In this document: positions 20,460-29,557 of the stretch, piece after piece | Layout of the letters: each line of letters opens with the position of its first letter | Numbering within the stretch: position 1 is the stretch's first letter | NCBI RefSeq assembly: GCF_022568815.1 | Contig: NZ_JAKZHX010000007.1 | Coordinates: forward strand, 124,001-188,000 | Reading direction: 5' to 3' | Source: Undibacterium paludis | Lineage (GTDB): Bacteria > Pseudomonadota > Gammaproteobacteria > Burkholderiales > Burkholderiaceae_D | DNA: 64,000 bases | Translations under genes and position numbers: made by a program | The notes under the pieces: generated by a model | What the model was told of the DNA's origin: nothing | Databases searched by the model: none | Seen by the model: the letters and a program-made list of their open reading frames with translations, nothing else

Positions 20460-20954
20460 ATGCTGAATATCGTCGATGTTGATGTCAATAATCCGCAGCA
20501 TGCCAAAGACCTGGTCAGCATGCTCAATATGTATGCGCTGGACCCCATGGGCGGCGGCGAAGCGCTGTCTGACTATGCACAGGCCAATCTCATTAGCGAA
20601 CTCAAAAAACGGACCACAGTACGCGCGATCCTTGCCTATGTGGACAACCAGACTGCCGGCTTTGCAATTTGCATAGAGGGTTTCTCCACCTTTGCCTGCA
20701 AGTCCCTCTTGAATATCCATGACTTTGCCGTGCATCCTGATTTTCGCGGCCAGGGCATAGGCAACAAGATGATGCAGCACCTGACTGCACTGTCTGAGCA
20801 AATGGGCTTTTGCAAGATGACGCTGGAGGTATTGGAAGGGAATACCCGTGCTCAAAATCTGTATCGCACAGAGGGCTTCGCCCCTTATGAACTGAACCCG
20901 GAATTTGGCGGGGCCATCATCATGCAAAAGAAAATCGGTACAAAAGCTGTTTAG
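20460..20954 (+). CDS. GNAT family N-acetyltransferase
   Basis: Acetyl-CoA-dependent transferase of 164 residues; the acceptor is unknown. The acetyl-CoA loop is seen as DFRGQGIGNKMMQHL (about 99-113), followed by the KMTLEVLEGNTRAQNLYRTEGF region typical of motif B. It starts 6 nt after the recG stop, so it is probably co-transcribed with recG. The N-terminal GGGEALSDYAQANL segment resembles uncharacterised GNAT proteins rather than RimI. Confidence 0.88.
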   Translation: MLNIVDVDVNNPQHAKDLVSMLNMYALDPMGGGEALSDYAQANLISELKKRTTVRAILAYVDNQTAGFAICIEGFSTFACKSLLNIHDFAVHPDFRGQGIGNKMMQHLTALSEQMGFCKMTLEVLEGNTRAQNLYRTEGFAPYELNPEFGGAIIMQKKIGTKAV

Positions 20955-21068
20955 TCGCCAGCATCTAAAAAACTGCGTCACCTGCCGCTACATCTCCGAA
21001 AAAATAGCATACACTCGGCACCTCAGGGCTGAGTTTGCCCACGATTTCAAATTACAACAGGAGAAAAA

Positions 21069-21980
21069 ATGACAATAGACTTCAAAGGCCGTGTCGCCAT
21101 CGTGACCGGTGCAGGTGGTGGTTTGGGACGTGAACATGCGCTGGCGCTGGCTGCGCGCGGTGCCAAAGTGCTCGTGAATGATCTGGGTGGTGCGCGTGAT
21201 GGTTCCGGCGGTTCGTCTGCCGCCGCGCTGTCTGTGGTCGAAGAAATCCGTGCAGCTGGTGGTGAAGCAATAGCCAATGGTGCATCGGTCACCGATTTTG
21301 AAGCTGTCCAGGCCATGGTCGCTGAAACGATGGCGCATTGGGGTCGGATTGATATCCTGGTCAACAATGCCGGTATCTTGCGCGACAAGAGTTTTGCCAA
21401 GATGGATATCGCCGACTTCAAACTGGTGCTGGATGTACATCTGATGGGTGCGGTGCATTGCTGCAAGGCAGTCTGGGCCATCATGACAGAACAAAAATAT
21501 GGCCGTATTGTAATGACGACCTCCTCATCCGGTCTGTACGGCAATTTTGGCCAGTCTAACTATGGCGCAGCCAAGATGGCTCTGGTCGGCCTGATGCAAA
21601 CCCTGTCACTGGAAGGGGCCAAGTATGATATCCGCGTCAACAGCCTTGCGCCGACTGCAGCTACGCGCATGACAGAAAGCCTGTTCCCGCAAGAATTCCT
21701 GCAAGCCTTGCAAGCTTCCGATGTTGTGCCAGCCATGCTGGTGCTGGCGTCTGAACAGGCCCCTAGCCGAGCCATCCTGTGTGCAGGTGCCGGCAGTTTT
21801 GAAGCTGCTAATATTACCCTTACCCAGGGTATATGGGTGGGGCGAGGCGACGATGCCGATGAGCAACTTGCTGCGCGCCTGACAGAAGTCAGGAACCGCG
21901 AAGCCGAAGTTGTGCCCGAAAGTGGCACGGCCCAAGGGCATCTGGAGTTGACCAAAGCAATGAGCCAATCCAAGGCTTGA
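21069..21980 (+). CDS. SDR family oxidoreductase, HSD17B4-like
   Basis: NAD(P)-dependent short-chain dehydrogenase of 303 residues. The cofactor loop is TGAGGGLG at 13-20, NNAG at 99-102, and the catalytic Ser (about 152-154), Tyr165 and Lys169 are in place. The insert NDLGGARDGSGGSS after beta-strand 2 and the roughly 50-residue C-terminal extension match the dehydrogenase part of peroxisomal multifunctional enzyme type 2 and its bacterial relatives, which act on 3-hydroxyacyl-CoA; that substrate is inferred. A strong ribosome site (CAGGAGAAAAA) precedes the start. Confidence 0.9.
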   Translation: MTIDFKGRVAIVTGAGGGLGREHALALAARGAKVLVNDLGGARDGSGGSSAAALSVVEEIRAAGGEAIANGASVTDFEAVQAMVAETMAHWGRIDILVNNAGILRDKSFAKMDIADFKLVLDVHLMGAVHCCKAVWAIMTEQKYGRIVMTTSSSGLYGNFGQSNYGAAKMALVGLMQTLSLEGAKYDIRVNSLAPTAATRMTESLFPQEFLQALQASDVVPAMLVLASEQAPSRAILCAGAGSFEAANITLTQGIWVGRGDDADEQLAARLTEVRNREAEVVPESGTAQGHLELTKAMSQSKA

Positions 21981-21997
21981 ACAAGACTACACGCAGC

Positions 21998-22030
21998 GCA
22001 ATTGCCGTCACATTTACAGACGGCAATTGC
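21998..22030. other. Stem-loop after the SDR gene
   Basis: Perfect 12-bp arms GCAATTGCCGTC and GACGGCAATTGC around a 9-nt loop, 18 nt after the SDR stop. No T-run follows, so a Rho-independent terminator is doubtful. Confidence 0.5.
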
Positions 22031-22211
22031 CTTAGCTGCTCAGGTTACAAATTTTGTACATAACCGAGTATAGGATAAAACAGCCATATTCTGCATATAT
22101 AGCAAAGGTGTCTGAACATACTCCCCCAATTTTATGGGAAATTCAGAAAAAATCCGGCTTTAGCAACAAGCACTTGCTGACGCTGCCCGCAGTCTGTGCC
22201 AAACTAATGGC

Positions 22212-23156
22212 ATGACACTCACAGAATTAAAGTATATTGTTGCCGTCGCGCGGCAAAAACATTTTGGCCATGCGGCAGAAGCCTGTTTTGTCGCCCAGCC
22301 AACCCTGTCTGTCGCCATCAAAAAACTCGAAGATGAACTCGGCGTGACCATATTCGAGCGTGGCGGCACTGAAGTATCGACCACGCCACTGGGTGCACAG
22401 ATAGTTGCCCAGGCTGAGCGTGTGCTGGAACAAACCGCCGCCATCAAGGAAATTGCCAAACAGAACAAGGACCCTCTGGCTGGCCCTTTCCGCCTTGGCG
22501 TCATCTATACGATAGGCCCCTACCTGTTGCCTACCCTGGTGAAAACCATGATACAGCAGGTACCGCAAATGCCTCTGGTACTGCAAGAAAATTTCACAGT
22601 CAAACTCATGGAATTGCTGCGCCAGGGTGAGCTTGACGCCGCCATCATGGCCTTGCCCCTGCCCGACCAGGGCATGATGATACAGCCCCTGTATGACGAA
22701 CCTTTTGTGGTAGCCTTGCCCAAGGACCATGCCTGGGCAGACCGCAAGGAAGTATCGGCAGAAGAACTGAAGTCGGAAACCATGCTTCTGCTGGGTAATG
22801 GCCATTGCTTCCGCGACCAGGTGCTGGAGGTCTGTCCTGAGATGGCGCGCTTCTCAACCACTGGGGATGGCATTGCCCGCACCTTTGAAGGCTCGTCACT
22901 GGAAACCATACGTCACATGGTCGCCTCGGGTATAGGCATTACTGTTCTGCCGATGGCGTCAGTACCTGATCTTGATGCAAAAGATGGCATGCTGCGCTAC
23001 CTGCCCTTCACCGCACCAGCACCGGACCGCCGTGTTGTTATCGCCTGGCGCAAGAGCTTTACCCGTCAGGCCGCCATAGAGGCGATACGCAAGGCCGTAC
23101 TGGCTTGCGACCTGCCCGGCGTGACCATGCTTGATGTCGCCGCAACAACCCAATAA
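22212..23156 (+). CDS. oxyR: Hydrogen peroxide sensor and transcription regulator OxyR
   Basis: LysR-type activator of peroxide defence genes. 314 residues: a winged helix-turn-helix at about 1-60 (FGHAAEACFVAQPTLSVAIK) and a regulatory domain. The redox pair falls exactly at Cys199 and Cys208 in GHCFRDQVLEVC, matching the E. coli numbering, so disulfide sensing should be intact. The conserved SSLETIRHMVASGIGITVLP segment follows. OxyR close to recG is a known betaproteobacterial arrangement. No catalase or alkyl hydroperoxide reductase gene is in this window. Confidence 0.97.
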   Translation: MTLTELKYIVAVARQKHFGHAAEACFVAQPTLSVAIKKLEDELGVTIFERGGTEVSTTPLGAQIVAQAERVLEQTAAIKEIAKQNKDPLAGPFRLGVIYTIGPYLLPTLVKTMIQQVPQMPLVLQENFTVKLMELLRQGELDAAIMALPLPDQGMMIQPLYDEPFVVALPKDHAWADRKEVSAEELKSETMLLLGNGHCFRDQVLEVCPEMARFSTTGDGIARTFEGSSLETIRHMVASGIGITVLPMASVPDLDAKDGMLRYLPFTAPAPDRRVVIAWRKSFTRQAAIEAIRKAVLACDLPGVTMLDVAATTQ

Positions 23157-23169
23157 TTACCGTTCCCGT

Positions 23170-23718
23170 ATGATGAGTCTAGACGTGATAAGTACTGCAC
23201 GCCTGCAGTTGCGGGTATTGATGCCTGAGCATGCCGCCATGGTGCAGCAATACCTGCTCATCAACCGTGAGCACCTTGCACCGTGGGAGCCTGCCCGCGA
23301 CGGAGATTTTTTCTCGCTGGAAAAATGCGAAGAGCGTCTGCTGGCCAACGCACGCCTGATGGAAGCGGGCCTGGCTGTGCATCTGGCCGTCTGCAAAGAA
23401 GAAGAAATGATAGGTATCTGCAATTTCAGCAATATCGTCCGCGGTGTATTTCATGCCTGCCATCTTGGTTATGCGATTGCTGCGCGGCAACAAGGTCAGG
23501 GATATATGTTTGAAGCGGTTCAGGCTGGCATACGGCATATGTTCCAGGACTGCGGGTTGCACCGCGTGATGGCCAACTACATGCCGGAAAACCAGCGTAG
23601 TGGTGCGCTGCTCGCACGCCTGGGTTTTGAAAAAGAGGGTTATGCAAAATCCTACCTGAAAATCAACGGTGTCTGGCGCGACCACATATTGACCGCATTG
23701 GTCAATCCTGCCGAATAA
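23170..23718 (+). CDS. rimJ: Ribosomal-protein-alanine N-acetyltransferase RimJ-like
   Basis: GNAT protein of 182 residues that by family acetylates the N-terminal alanine of ribosomal protein S5. Resemblance to RimJ runs the whole length: HLAPWEPARD, ICNFSNIVRGVFHACHLGYA, MANYMPENQRSGALLARLGF and EKEGYAKSYLKINGVWRDH. The open frame extends to 23131 inside oxyR, but 23170 or 23173 gives the family's N-terminal length. It follows oxyR closely and may share its transcript. Confidence 0.92.
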   Translation: MMSLDVISTARLQLRVLMPEHAAMVQQYLLINREHLAPWEPARDGDFFSLEKCEERLLANARLMEAGLAVHLAVCKEEEMIGICNFSNIVRGVFHACHLGYAIAARQQGQGYMFEAVQAGIRHMFQDCGLHRVMANYMPENQRSGALLARLGFEKEGYAKSYLKINGVWRDHILTALVNPAE

Positions 23719-23871
23719 ATCAGCCTCAGACAGCAAGACCGGCAGTTTGCCGAACAAACACAGTGCCGACCTTTGCCATGGCAATGAATGTATACTTCGT
23801 TTTTTTGCGAAACCTGATGAAAGATTAGCGGTCTATCATTTTTCATCGCCTTCCTGAAGAAAGCAGCATCC

Positions 23872-26145
23872 ATGTCTCTGCTACGCCTGATAGTCATGTT
23901 GACCACACTGACGGCCAGCATTTTTCTTACTGACAGCCTGGCACGTGCAAGTACTGACGTCGTCGCCATTGATACGGACATTACCAGCGTTGTCGCATCC
24001 AAAGACAAGGCAACGCGCCCCAAGGTCGCGCTGGTCTTGTCAGGTGGTGGCGCCCGCGGTTTTGCCCATATAGGCGTATTGCGCGCCCTGCGCAAATTGC
24101 GTGTACCAGTCGATATGGTGGTCGGTACCAGCATAGGTGCGGTCGTTGGTGGCGCCTATGCAGCCGGTCGCTCTGCCGATGAACTGGAACAAATCGTCCA
24201 TGATACTAACTGGGATAGTGTACTGGCAGATCGCCCCGCCCGTTATGATCTCGACTACCGCCGCAAGGAAGAAGACCTGCTACTGCCTTCACGCATAGAA
24301 TTTGCCGTCACCAAGTCCGGTATCTTCCTGCCGCCAGCGGCAGCAGGCAACGGAGCGCTGGAAAATGCGCTGACCCGCCTGATGCCAGAAGGCATGCGCG
24401 ACCAGCCAGTTGACCAGTTGACGCTGCCATTCCGCTCGGTTGCATCCGACCTGCTGACCGGTGAGATGGTGGAATTGAATGACACGCCGTTACTGATGAG
24501 CATGCGTGCCTCACTGGCGCTGCCAGGTGTCTTTGCACCTGTGCGTATCAAGCAAAAACTGGTCGTTGATGGTGGCCTGGTCAGCAACTTACCGGTGGAA
24601 CTTGCACGCAAGATGGGGGCAGATATTGTCATCGCCGTCAACGTCGGTACGCCGCTGGCAAAAGAGAGTGAACTCAATAGCGCCATTGACGTCACCAAAC
24701 AGATGCTGCAAATCCTGACCGAGCAAAACGTACAGCGCTCAATCAAGGAATTGCGCAGCACCGACATCCTGATTGCCCCCGAATTGTCAGGTATCAGTTT
24801 TCTCGACTTTGCCCAATATGTGGAATCGATCAAGGCCGGTGAAAAAGCCACCCATAAAATGGCCAGCCAGCTGGCCGCCCTGCAGGTGTCAGATGAACAA
24901 TATGCGGCTTTCGAATACCAGAGATCGAACGGCACCCTGACTGCCAAGGCCCCGTCAGACAAGCTGCCCCTAGCCAAAGTCGAGATAGAAGGTCCGCGCT
25001 ATATCAACCCCAAGACCCTGATCACCCAGATCGGCCTAAAGGAGGGGCAACTGGTGTCTCAGGAGCAGATCAGGCAGGCCGCCACCCGCCTGTACGGACG
25101 TGGTGATATCGACAATGTGGAAACTGTCATTACCGATACTGATGGTCAGCGTAATGTCCTGATACGGCCGACCGAGTCGAGTTCCAGCCGCAACCGGCTG
25201 CGCGTAGGTCTGGAATTTTCCAGTGATTTTGCCGATGAGAACCGGTTCGCCCTGAGCCTGATGCATGTGGCTTCTTCGCTCAACAGTTATGGCGGCGAAT
25301 TGCGTACAGTGGCACGCATAGGCAGTCAGCGCCAGCTAGGGATGCAGTTATGGCAGCCGCTGGCTGCCGGGTCTCCCTGGTTTATCGAACCGTCACTGGA
25401 GTACAATGGCAGGAGCCTGGATCTTTACAATGAAGGACGCAAGTCGGCACGGGTCGGTGTACGTTCTACACAAGCCACGCTGGCGTTTGGACGGCAGCTT
25501 GACAATTGGGGTGCGATAGAAGCAGGCGTCAGCCGCGGCTTTGGCAAGATAGACCTGTTATTACCGTCCGCCCCCAACCAGGACAGTGTGCGCTTTTTCG
25601 ACACGACGCAATTTGTCCGTTTTCGCATCGATACCCTCGATTCGCTCGCCTATCCCACACGCGGGCATTTGATCACTTCAGCCTGGGAACGAGCGCCATC
25701 GAAAGGCCCGGGTGAACCATCACAGGCACAATCGGAAATTGATGCTCTGACGGCCTTCCAGTTCGGTGACTGGGCTGGTCACCTGTATGGTGAATGGGGC
25801 CGCTCCAAGCGTGGCAGCGCCCCAAGTCCACTGGGTGGCTTCTTGCGCCTGTCTGGTACAGCGAATAACTCCCTGTCCGGCAATGCAACGGCTTTTGGCC
25901 GCCTGCTGCTGGCGCGCAAGATCGGCGCCTTGCCAAGCACGGTCGGCGGGGCAATACGTCTTGGCTTTTCAGCTGAACTGGGTAATACCTATGATGACAC
26001 TCACCCTCTGCGCTTCAATACCCTGAAGCAGGCAGCCAGCGCCCACCTGTCAGTCGATACCCGCTTTGGCCCGCTGTTTTTTGGCGCTGGCGCCACCCGG
26101 GGTAACGGTTCTTCGCTTTATCTTTTCCTGGGTCCTATCTGGTGA
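23872..26145 (+). CDS. Patatin-like phospholipase with POTRA and outer-membrane barrel (PlpD type)
   Basis: Predicted type Vd self-secreted lipase, 757 residues. Signal peptide about 1-26. Patatin domain about 50-330: oxyanion loop SGGGARG (57-63), nucleophile GTSIG (Ser87) and catalytic Asp233 in DGG. A POTRA-like domain follows (about 365-435, KVEIEGPRYINPKTLITQIGLK), then a 16-strand-type Omp85 barrel to a C-terminal aromatic-ended strand (LFLGPIW). The lipase part should be displayed on or released from the surface; related PlpD cleaves phospholipids. The catalytic residues are intact. Its last 28 nt overlap the convergent regulator gene. Confidence 0.93.
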   Translation: MSLLRLIVMLTTLTASIFLTDSLARASTDVVAIDTDITSVVASKDKATRPKVALVLSGGGARGFAHIGVLRALRKLRVPVDMVVGTSIGAVVGGAYAAGRSADELEQIVHDTNWDSVLADRPARYDLDYRRKEEDLLLPSRIEFAVTKSGIFLPPAAAGNGALENALTRLMPEGMRDQPVDQLTLPFRSVASDLLTGEMVELNDTPLLMSMRASLALPGVFAPVRIKQKLVVDGGLVSNLPVELARKMGADIVIAVNVGTPLAKESELNSAIDVTKQMLQILTEQNVQRSIKELRSTDILIAPELSGISFLDFAQYVESIKAGEKATHKMASQLAALQVSDEQYAAFEYQRSNGTLTAKAPSDKLPLAKVEIEGPRYINPKTLITQIGLKEGQLVSQEQIRQAATRLYGRGDIDNVETVITDTDGQRNVLIRPTESSSSRNRLRVGLEFSSDFADENRFALSLMHVASSLNSYGGELRTVARIGSQRQLGMQLWQPLAAGSPWFIEPSLEYNGRSLDLYNEGRKSARVGVRSTQATLAFGRQLDNWGAIEAGVSRGFGKIDLLLPSAPNQDSVRFFDTTQFVRFRIDTLDSLAYPTRGHLITSAWERAPSKGPGEPSQAQSEIDALTAFQFGDWAGHLYGEWGRSKRGSAPSPLGGFLRLSGTANNSLSGNATAFGRLLLARKIGALPSTVGGAIRLGFSAELGNTYDDTHPLRFNTLKQAASAHLSVDTRFGPLFFGAGATRGNGSSLYLFLGPIW

Positions 26146-26906
26146 GTCAGCCCTTTGACCGGTGCTGCCGCTTCAGGGCGGCGCAGCGCCGTAAAGGCTG
26201 AGAATTCCCAGGAGCGAAAGCCGACCAGCAAGGTAAAACCGTCACGCTCTTCCGGCTTCAGGCGCCTGTCATCCTGATGCAGGCGTGCCAGTTCGGCAGC
26301 CAGTTGCTGTATCTTCTGTACCAGTTCCATTGCACTATGCGAAGACACACGTGCCGGAACAAACAGCAGGGTCTCGCCAGTGCCGTCAAAGCTGCCGGCA
26401 AAATAATCACCAACAACGACATCACGAAAATATTGCTGTATCGGACCATCAGGGCGCCAGTGAAATGCAGGAGACACCTTCAGGCGGTAGCGGTTCAGGG
26501 GGCGCAACTCTATCACTTCCAGTTTATCGAGTGCGATCAGATGCAGCACGCATTCTGATTCAGACAGGGAATAAGTTTCTATGATCTGCTCTATGGTCCA
26601 GTGACCGAGACAGCAAATAGCCACCAGCAAAAGCTTGGGGTCGGCCATGAGCGAATGCTCCTGTGCCAGGCTCAGGTTATCTGCCTGCGGTGTCACATCG
26701 GCAGCCTGGCGCAGTACATCTTCCATGGCGATACCGGCTGCCTTGCAGATTTCTGCCAGGCGCGACAGGCTCATGTCTTTTTGCCCGAACATGCGTTTCA
26801 TGCTGGATTCACTCATGCCTATGCGCTCCGCCAGCATTTTGTAGGTTACACCTGCGGCACGCAACTCGGAACGCAAGACTTTCAAAATCAATTCGGGTGA
26901 ACTCAT
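26118..26906 (-). CDS. XRE-type helix-turn-helix transcriptional regulator
   Basis: 262 residues. The helix-turn-helix lies at about 18-60 (VTYKMLAERIGMSESSMKRMFG, then MSLSRLAEICKAAGI). The C-terminal two thirds are not a recognised sensor domain but contain WTIEQIIETYSLSESECVLHLIALD and a FRSWEFSAFTALRR ending, as seen in related uncharacterised regulators. The frame is open to 26951; the start at 26906 (MSSPELILKVL) has a GGAAAC ribosome site and fits the family. It converges on the patatin gene with a 28-nt coding overlap. A dyad at 26941-26961 upstream may be its own operator. Confidence 0.85.
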   Translation of the reverse strand: MSSPELILKVLRSELRAAGVTYKMLAERIGMSESSMKRMFGQKDMSLSRLAEICKAAGIAMEDVLRQAADVTPQADNLSLAQEHSLMADPKLLLVAICCLGHWTIEQIIETYSLSESECVLHLIALDKLEVIELRPLNRYRLKVSPAFHWRPDGPIQQYFRDVVVGDYFAGSFDGTGETLLFVPARVSSHSAMELVQKIQQLAAELARLHQDDRRLKPEERDGFTLLVGFRSWEFSAFTALRRPEAAAPVKGLTHQIGPRKR

Positions 26907-27135
26907 GGCCGTTTCCAACTGAAAAGTTAAATTCCGCAAATAGTATCGCAATACAGTACTAAAAATACCGAATTCCAGTGCCTGACTTAATTTTCTGGTA
27001 CGTTTTTTTAATTATTGCGACACTTCGACCTGCAAAATCAAGGCTAAGTTCAAATACAGCAAGAATTCAGACTTTTGCATGGAACGTATTGTTGATACCA
27101 GGCTCCCCAAGTATTTGCAGACAAAGGAAACAGGA

Positions 27136-27366
27136 ATGGAAACAAGAAGTGAAATGATCAAAACCTATCTGCTCTGTGCGGCCCTGACCATGGCTGTATT
27201 TGGCTTGGGCTATTTTTGTGGTCAGCAGGCTGAGCAGCATGGTCCGGCTTTTGGTACACCGGCCGAAGTGATGAAGACCACCGGCACAACAACACGTCGC
27301 GCCAGTGCCCGCCCTGACCGCATACAACAGCAGCGCAATCAGCACAAATCAGCCTTGCTGGTATGA
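27136..27366 (+). CDS. Small single-span membrane protein, unknown
   Basis: Predicted 76-residue protein. A hydrophobic helix at about 10-28 (YLLCAALTMAVFGLGYFCG) is followed by a polar, basic tail rich in Arg, Thr and Gln (TTRRASARPDRIQQQRNQ). The start at 27136 is favoured by AAACAGGA immediately upstream; an earlier in-frame ATG at 27079 lacks such a site. I do not recognise a family. It lies between the XRE regulator (divergent) and ugpC (convergent). It could be real or a chance frame. Confidence 0.5.
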   Translation: METRSEMIKTYLLCAALTMAVFGLGYFCGQQAEQHGPAFGTPAEVMKTTGTTTRRASARPDRIQQQRNQHKSALLV

Positions 27367-27428
27367 GTAAGTGCTGACGTCAACAGTCTGTACGAACCTG
27401 GACAAATAACCGGTAACAGAAACCTGCT

Positions 27429-28505
27429 TCAGAAACGCTTGCTGGTTTGCGGGTCAAACCAGTGGACAGCATCGGCGGCAAACCCTACGGATGTGACCTG
27501 ACCGGCTTCGACTACCGTACCTGCCGGCGTACGGATGACCAGAGGCTGATCACCACAGACGCCATGCACCAGCAAATCAGCCCCCAGCGACTCTACCAGC
27601 TGTACTTCCATAGGCAGCCCCGGCATGCCTATGAACAGGTGCTCTGGTCGCACACCCAGTATCAGTACACGGTTGGCGACGCGCTCTGCTTCGCTCTGTA
27701 TCAAAGGCAGTGATATCAGCGAGGCGCCTATCTGCATCTGTCGCCCACTTTCACTGAGTTTGCCGCGCAAGAGATTCATCGGCGGTGATCCGATGAAGCT
27801 GGCGACAAACGTGGTCGCCGGTGTTGCATAGACTTCTGCCGGTGTCCCAATTTGTTCGGCTACGCCGGCGTTCATGACGATCATACGCTGCCCCAGAGTC
27901 ATGGCCTCAACCTGGTCATGCGTCACATATAGGCTGGTAGTGCCGATGGCCTTGTGCATGCGCTGTATCTCAAGGCGCATTTGCACGCGCAGCTTGGCAT
28001 CCAGATTGGACAGGGGTTCATCAAACAGAAAAACTGCCGGCTCCCTGACGATGGCCCGCCCCATGGCAACGCGCTGGCGCTGGCCGCCGGACAGTTGCCG
28101 TGGCGTCCTCTCCAGCAGACTGCCGAGTTCAAGTATCTGCGCTGCCTTCTGTACCCGGCTTTCTATGTCAGCCTTGGAAAAACCGCGTATCTTCAAGCCA
28201 TAGGCCATGTTCTGATACACACTCATATGCGGGTACAGCGCATAGTTCTGGAACACCATGGCAATATCGCGGTCCTTGGGTTCCAGACCATTGACAACAC
28301 GGTCGCCAATCACGATATCGCCAGAACTGATTTCTTCCAGTCCTGCCACCATGCGCAACAGCGTCGATTTACCACAACCGGAAGGGCCAACCATGACAAT
28401 GAATTCACCATGATTGATATCCATGGAAATACCGTGGATCACAGCAACAGCCTTGTCACCCTTGCCGTAAGTTTTCGTAACGTTTTTAAAATGTAGTTGT
28501 GCCAT
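27429..28505 (-). CDS. ugpC: sn-Glycerol-3-phosphate ABC transporter ATPase
   Basis: ATP-binding subunit of a carbohydrate-type importer, 358 residues. Walker [10 protein letters not shown] near residue 38, Q-loop [12 protein letters not shown], signature [14 protein letters not shown], Walker [17 protein letters not shown] and the switch [12 protein letters not shown]. The C-terminal regulatory domain (OB folds, ILGVRPEHL) is typical of UgpC/MalK. It is separated from ugpE by 199 nt of palindrome-rich DNA, so it may be partly independent of the rest of the operon. UgpC and MalK types are interchangeable in places; the neighbours decide the name. Confidence 0.95.
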   Translation of the reverse strand: MAQLHFKNVTKTYGKGDKAVAVIHGISMDINHGEFIVMVGPSGCGKSTLLRMVAGLEEISSGDIVIGDRVVNGLEPKDRDIAMVFQNYALYPHMSVYQNMAYGLKIRGFSKADIESRVQKAAQILELGSLLERTPRQLSGGQRQRVAMGRAIVREPAVFLFDEPLSNLDAKLRVQMRLEIQRMHKAIGTTSLYVTHDQVEAMTLGQRMIVMNAGVAEQIGTPAEVYATPATTFVASFIGSPPMNLLRGKLSESGRQMQIGASLISLPLIQSEAERVANRVLILGVRPEHLFIGMPGLPMEVQLVESLGADLLVHGVCGDQPLVIRTPAGTVVEAGQVTSVGFAADAVHWFDPQTSKRF

Positions 28506-28566
28506 AACGTGTTTTTATATACAGGACTTAAGCAAAGTTGCCCCGGCAAGACTATCGCTTTTATGA

Positions 28567-28617
28567 AACATCTCTTGTAAGAGATGTTCATTTCGCTGGC
28601 GGACAACATGTTGTCCG
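28567..28617. repeat. Two strong palindromes in the ugpE-ugpC gap
   Basis: AACATCTCTT-GT-AAGAGATGTT (28567-28588) is a perfect 10-bp hairpin with a 2-nt turn, and 28600-28617 is a perfect 18-bp palindrome (core ACAACATGTTGT). A further GTACC-TT-GGTAC lies at 28649-28660, and ACCGC/GCGGT at 28677-28690. No gene is visible in the 199-nt gap. They could be operators, transcript processing sites or the remnant of a repeat element. Confidence 0.65.
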
Positions 28618-28704
28618 AAACCCCAACTACACCGCAGCGACGAAGACAGTACCTTGGTACGGCTAGTTGCTGCAACACCGCTGGGGCGGTTTTGCATCAA
28701 TCCT

Positions 28705-29556
28705 TTATTTTTCTGAATCAACCAGGCCTTTAACAAACCATTTTTGCATGACCACCACCACCAGACCGGGTGGCAACATCGCCAGTAATAGTGTTGCCAT
28801 CACCATATTCCATTCAACGGCGGCGTCGCCGCCGGCTATCATCCGTTTGATCCCCACTCCTATCGGGTACATGTCCTGGTCAGTCGCCACCAGCAGAGGC
28901 CACAGGTACTGGTTCCAGCCATAGATGAACATGATGACGAACAAGGCAATCACATTGGTACGTGACAGCGGCCACAAGATATCGACGAAGAAACGCATCG
29001 GTCCTGCGCCATCAATACGCGCAGCTTCTGCCAGCTCGTCCGGCACCGTCAGGAAGAATTGCCTGAACAAAAAAGTCGCTGTGGCCGAAGCAATCAGCGG
29101 CACTGTCAGACCGGCATAGGTATTGAGCATGGACAAATCCGACACTACCTTGTAGGTGGGGCTGATGCGTACTTCCACCGGCAGCATCAGCGTGACGAAG
29201 ATCATCCAGAAAAACAGGGCACGACCAGGAAAGCGAAAATACACCAGGGCAAAAGCGGACAGCATGGAAATCGATATCTTGCCGATTGCGATCATCAATG
29301 CGGACACCAGACTCACCCACATCATGCGACCGACCGGACTGCTGGCGACATTGCCAGAAGTCCCGCTGCTGAGCACGGCCTTGAGGTTGATCCATAGCTG
29401 GTCACCCGGTATAAGGGACATCGGCGCCAGTGCCGATTGTTCGGCGGTCTGGGTGCTGGCGACAAATGCCACATAGATGGGAAAAGCCACCAGGCTGACG
29501 CCCAGCAGCAAAATGAAGTGGCTGAATAAGCCAAGAAAAGGCCGGCGTTCTATCAT
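28705..29556 (-). CDS. ugpE: sn-Glycerol-3-phosphate ABC transporter permease UgpE
   Basis: One of two membrane channel subunits, 283 residues with six predicted helices. The inner-membrane binding-protein-dependent transport signature appears as [23 protein letters not shown] (EAA loop), which contacts the ATPase. The N-terminal [20 protein letters not shown] is like other UgpE proteins. It begins 1 nt after the ugpA stop codon, so the permeases are translationally coupled. Confidence 0.95.
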   Translation of the reverse strand: MIERRPFLGLFSHFILLLGVSLVAFPIYVAFVASTQTAEQSALAPMSLIPGDQLWINLKAVLSSGTSGNVASSPVGRMMWVSLVSALMIAIGKISISMLSAFALVYFRFPGRALFFWMIFVTLMLPVEVRISPTYKVVSDLSMLNTYAGLTVPLIASATATFLFRQFFLTVPDELAEAARIDGAGPMRFFVDILWPLSRTNVIALFVIMFIYGWNQYLWPLLVATDQDMYPIGVGIKRMIAGGDAAVEWNMVMATLLLAMLPPGLVVVVMQKWFVKGLVDSEK

Positions 29557-29557
29557 T

